From the NCBI GenBank assembly GCA_003644325.1, contig QNCA01000071.1:1-6833 (forward strand): 6,833 nt of DNA, in the 5' to 3' direction. Each line of letters opens with the position of its first letter. Positions within the stretch are counted from its first letter, which is position 1. The position numbers were made by a program, and so were the translations under genes. This document shows positions 6,549 to 6,833 of the stretch, piece by piece. The notes beneath the pieces are model-generated. The model searched no databases. It worked only from the letters and a program-made list of their open reading frames with translations, and was not told the DNA's origin. Origin of the DNA: Planctomycetota bacterium. GTDB lineage: Bacteria > Planctomycetota > B129-G9.

Positions 6549-6582
6549 TGTTCTTTTCATGTCTTCCGATACGCAGTGATTC

Positions 6583-6638
6583 CGGGGCGCAACTCAGTCT
6601 GGTCAGAGTGCTTGCTTTGGGAGCAAGATGTCGCCGGT
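6583..6638 (+). pseudogene. 3'-truncated tRNA-Pro copy
   Basis: These 56 nt match the first 56 nt of the intact tRNA-Pro 81 nt downstream at 53 positions. The acceptor 5' strand (CGGGGCG), D-arm and anticodon arm with TGG at 6618-6620 are kept. Differences are T to C at the conserved position 8, G to A at position 10 (which turns a G-U into an A-U pair) and T to C in the D-loop. After GCCGGT the similarity ends: there is no T-loop and no 3' acceptor strand, so it cannot fold as a normal tRNA. Confidence 0.85.
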
Positions 6639-6663
6639 ATCGGGAGGGAGGAGAGGACAACGT

Positions 6664-6738
6664 CGGGGCGTAGCTCAGTCTGGTTAGAGTGCTTGCTTTG
6701 GGAGCAAGATGTCGCCGGTTCGAATCCGGCCGCCCCGA
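6664..6738 (+). tRNA. tRNA-Pro (anticodon UGG)
   Basis: A complete cloverleaf is visible. The acceptor CGGGGCG 6664-6670 pairs with CGCCCCG 6731-6737, with discriminator A at 6738. The D-arm is GCTC/GAGT. The anticodon stem CTTGC 6692-6696 pairs with GCAAG 6704-6708 around TTTGGGA, giving anticodon TGG at 6699-6701, which reads proline CCN codons. The T-arm is GCCGG 6714-6718, loop TTCGAAT, CCGGC 6726-6730. No CCA is encoded; it must be added after transcription. Seven T residues follow immediately. Confidence 0.97.
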
Positions 6739-6768
6739 TTTTTTTCTCGCGTTCACGCGAGAAAAAAA
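6739..6768. repeat. Perfect inverted repeat T7-CTCGCG / CGCGAG-A7 after the tRNA
   Basis: TTTTTTTCTCGCG at 6739-6751 is the exact reverse complement of 6756-6768, with loop TTCA at 6752-6755. It sits directly on the tRNA 3' end and probably serves in 3' processing or termination. However, the T-tract precedes the GC stem on both strands, opposite to a normal intrinsic terminator, so the terminator call is uncertain. Confidence 0.7.
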
Positions 6769-6772
6769 TAGA

Positions 6773-6804
6773 GCAGTGGAACAGGAGAACAGTAGAACAG
6801 GTGA
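6773..6804. repeat. Four imperfect 8-bp tandem units
   Basis: Four consecutive octamers share the pattern NCAGNNGA: GCAGTGGA at 6773, ACAGGAGA at 6781, ACAGTAGA at 6789 and ACAGGTGA at 6797. A purine-rich tract (AAGAAAGAAG) follows at 6805-6814. No coding potential is apparent. Confidence 0.6.
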
Positions 6805-6833
6805 AAGAAAGAAGAAAACAATACGTCTTCCGC

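Larger units (their letters stand above)
6314..6582. other. Flagellin-tRNA intergenic region
   Basis: No convincing gene is seen in this 269-nt stretch. It holds a weak terminator-like hairpin directly after flagellin, a small dyad TGCCA-TTTT-TGGCA at 6425-6438, a 7-bp hairpin at 6462-6480 (GTGCATG/CATGCGC with one G-U, loop TTCGG, followed by TTT), and the sigma-70-like promoter and palindrome described separately. Confidence 0.5.

Noticed and set aside
6379..6756. 125-aa minus-strand reading frame with two copies of an APKASTLTRLS-like peptide
   Set aside because: It is the antisense translation of the two tRNA-Pro copies, a well-known type of spurious protein; the internal repeat reflects the tRNA duplication.
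1..6833. CRISPR array, insertion sequence or phage gene
   Set aside because: No spaced direct repeats, transposase or integrase motifs were seen; the only sizeable DNA repeat is the tRNA duplication.

Overview
This window carries a late-flagellar gene cluster from a moderately high-GC bacterium, followed by a proline tRNA locus. All five protein genes are on the + strand: flgK, flgL, fliW, csrA and a flagellin gene. The order flgK-flgL-fliW-csrA-flagellin is known from Firmicutes, Spirochaetes and several other phyla that lack the enterobacterial FlhDC system. I cannot assign a phylum from this sequence. The use of ATA and AGG codons in GC-rich genes, the degenerate intergenic repeats and the lack of close resemblance to model flagellins suggest an environmental, possibly uncultured lineage, but that is inference.

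Layout: 1-123 is a flgK leader with no good Shine-Dalgarno and a GGA-loop hairpin. 124-1848 is flgK (hook-filament junction 1). 1875-3821 is flgL (hook-filament junction 2), about twice the usual length because of three tandem copies of a roughly 90-residue flagellin IN-like module. 3822-3981 is a structured 160-nt gap. 3982-4434 (fliW) and 4449-4694 (csrA) are tightly coupled. 4695-4846 holds a candidate sigma-28 promoter and a strong GGA-containing Shine-Dalgarno. 4847-6313 is flagellin. 6314-6582 has no gene but contains small hairpins and a good sigma-70-type promoter. 6583-6638 is a 3'-truncated tRNA-Pro copy. 6664-6738 is an intact tRNA-Pro(UGG). A perfect T-stem-A inverted repeat and an octamer repeat tract close the window.

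How the genes work together: FlgK and FlgL form the adaptor between hook and filament, and flagellin polymerises on them. FliW and CsrA are the cytoplasmic homeostasis pair. In the scheme worked out in Bacillus subtilis, CsrA represses flagellin translation by binding GGA sites at the flagellin ribosome-binding site. FliW inhibits CsrA, and unexported flagellin sequesters FliW. The GGA-rich flagellin Shine-Dalgarno here fits that circuit.

I found no evidence for a wholly new system. The less ordinary items are the triple module in FlgL (with related modules apparently in FlgK and flagellin), the single cysteine in FlgL, the leader hairpins, the truncated tRNA duplicate, and the hairpin of reversed polarity after the tRNA.
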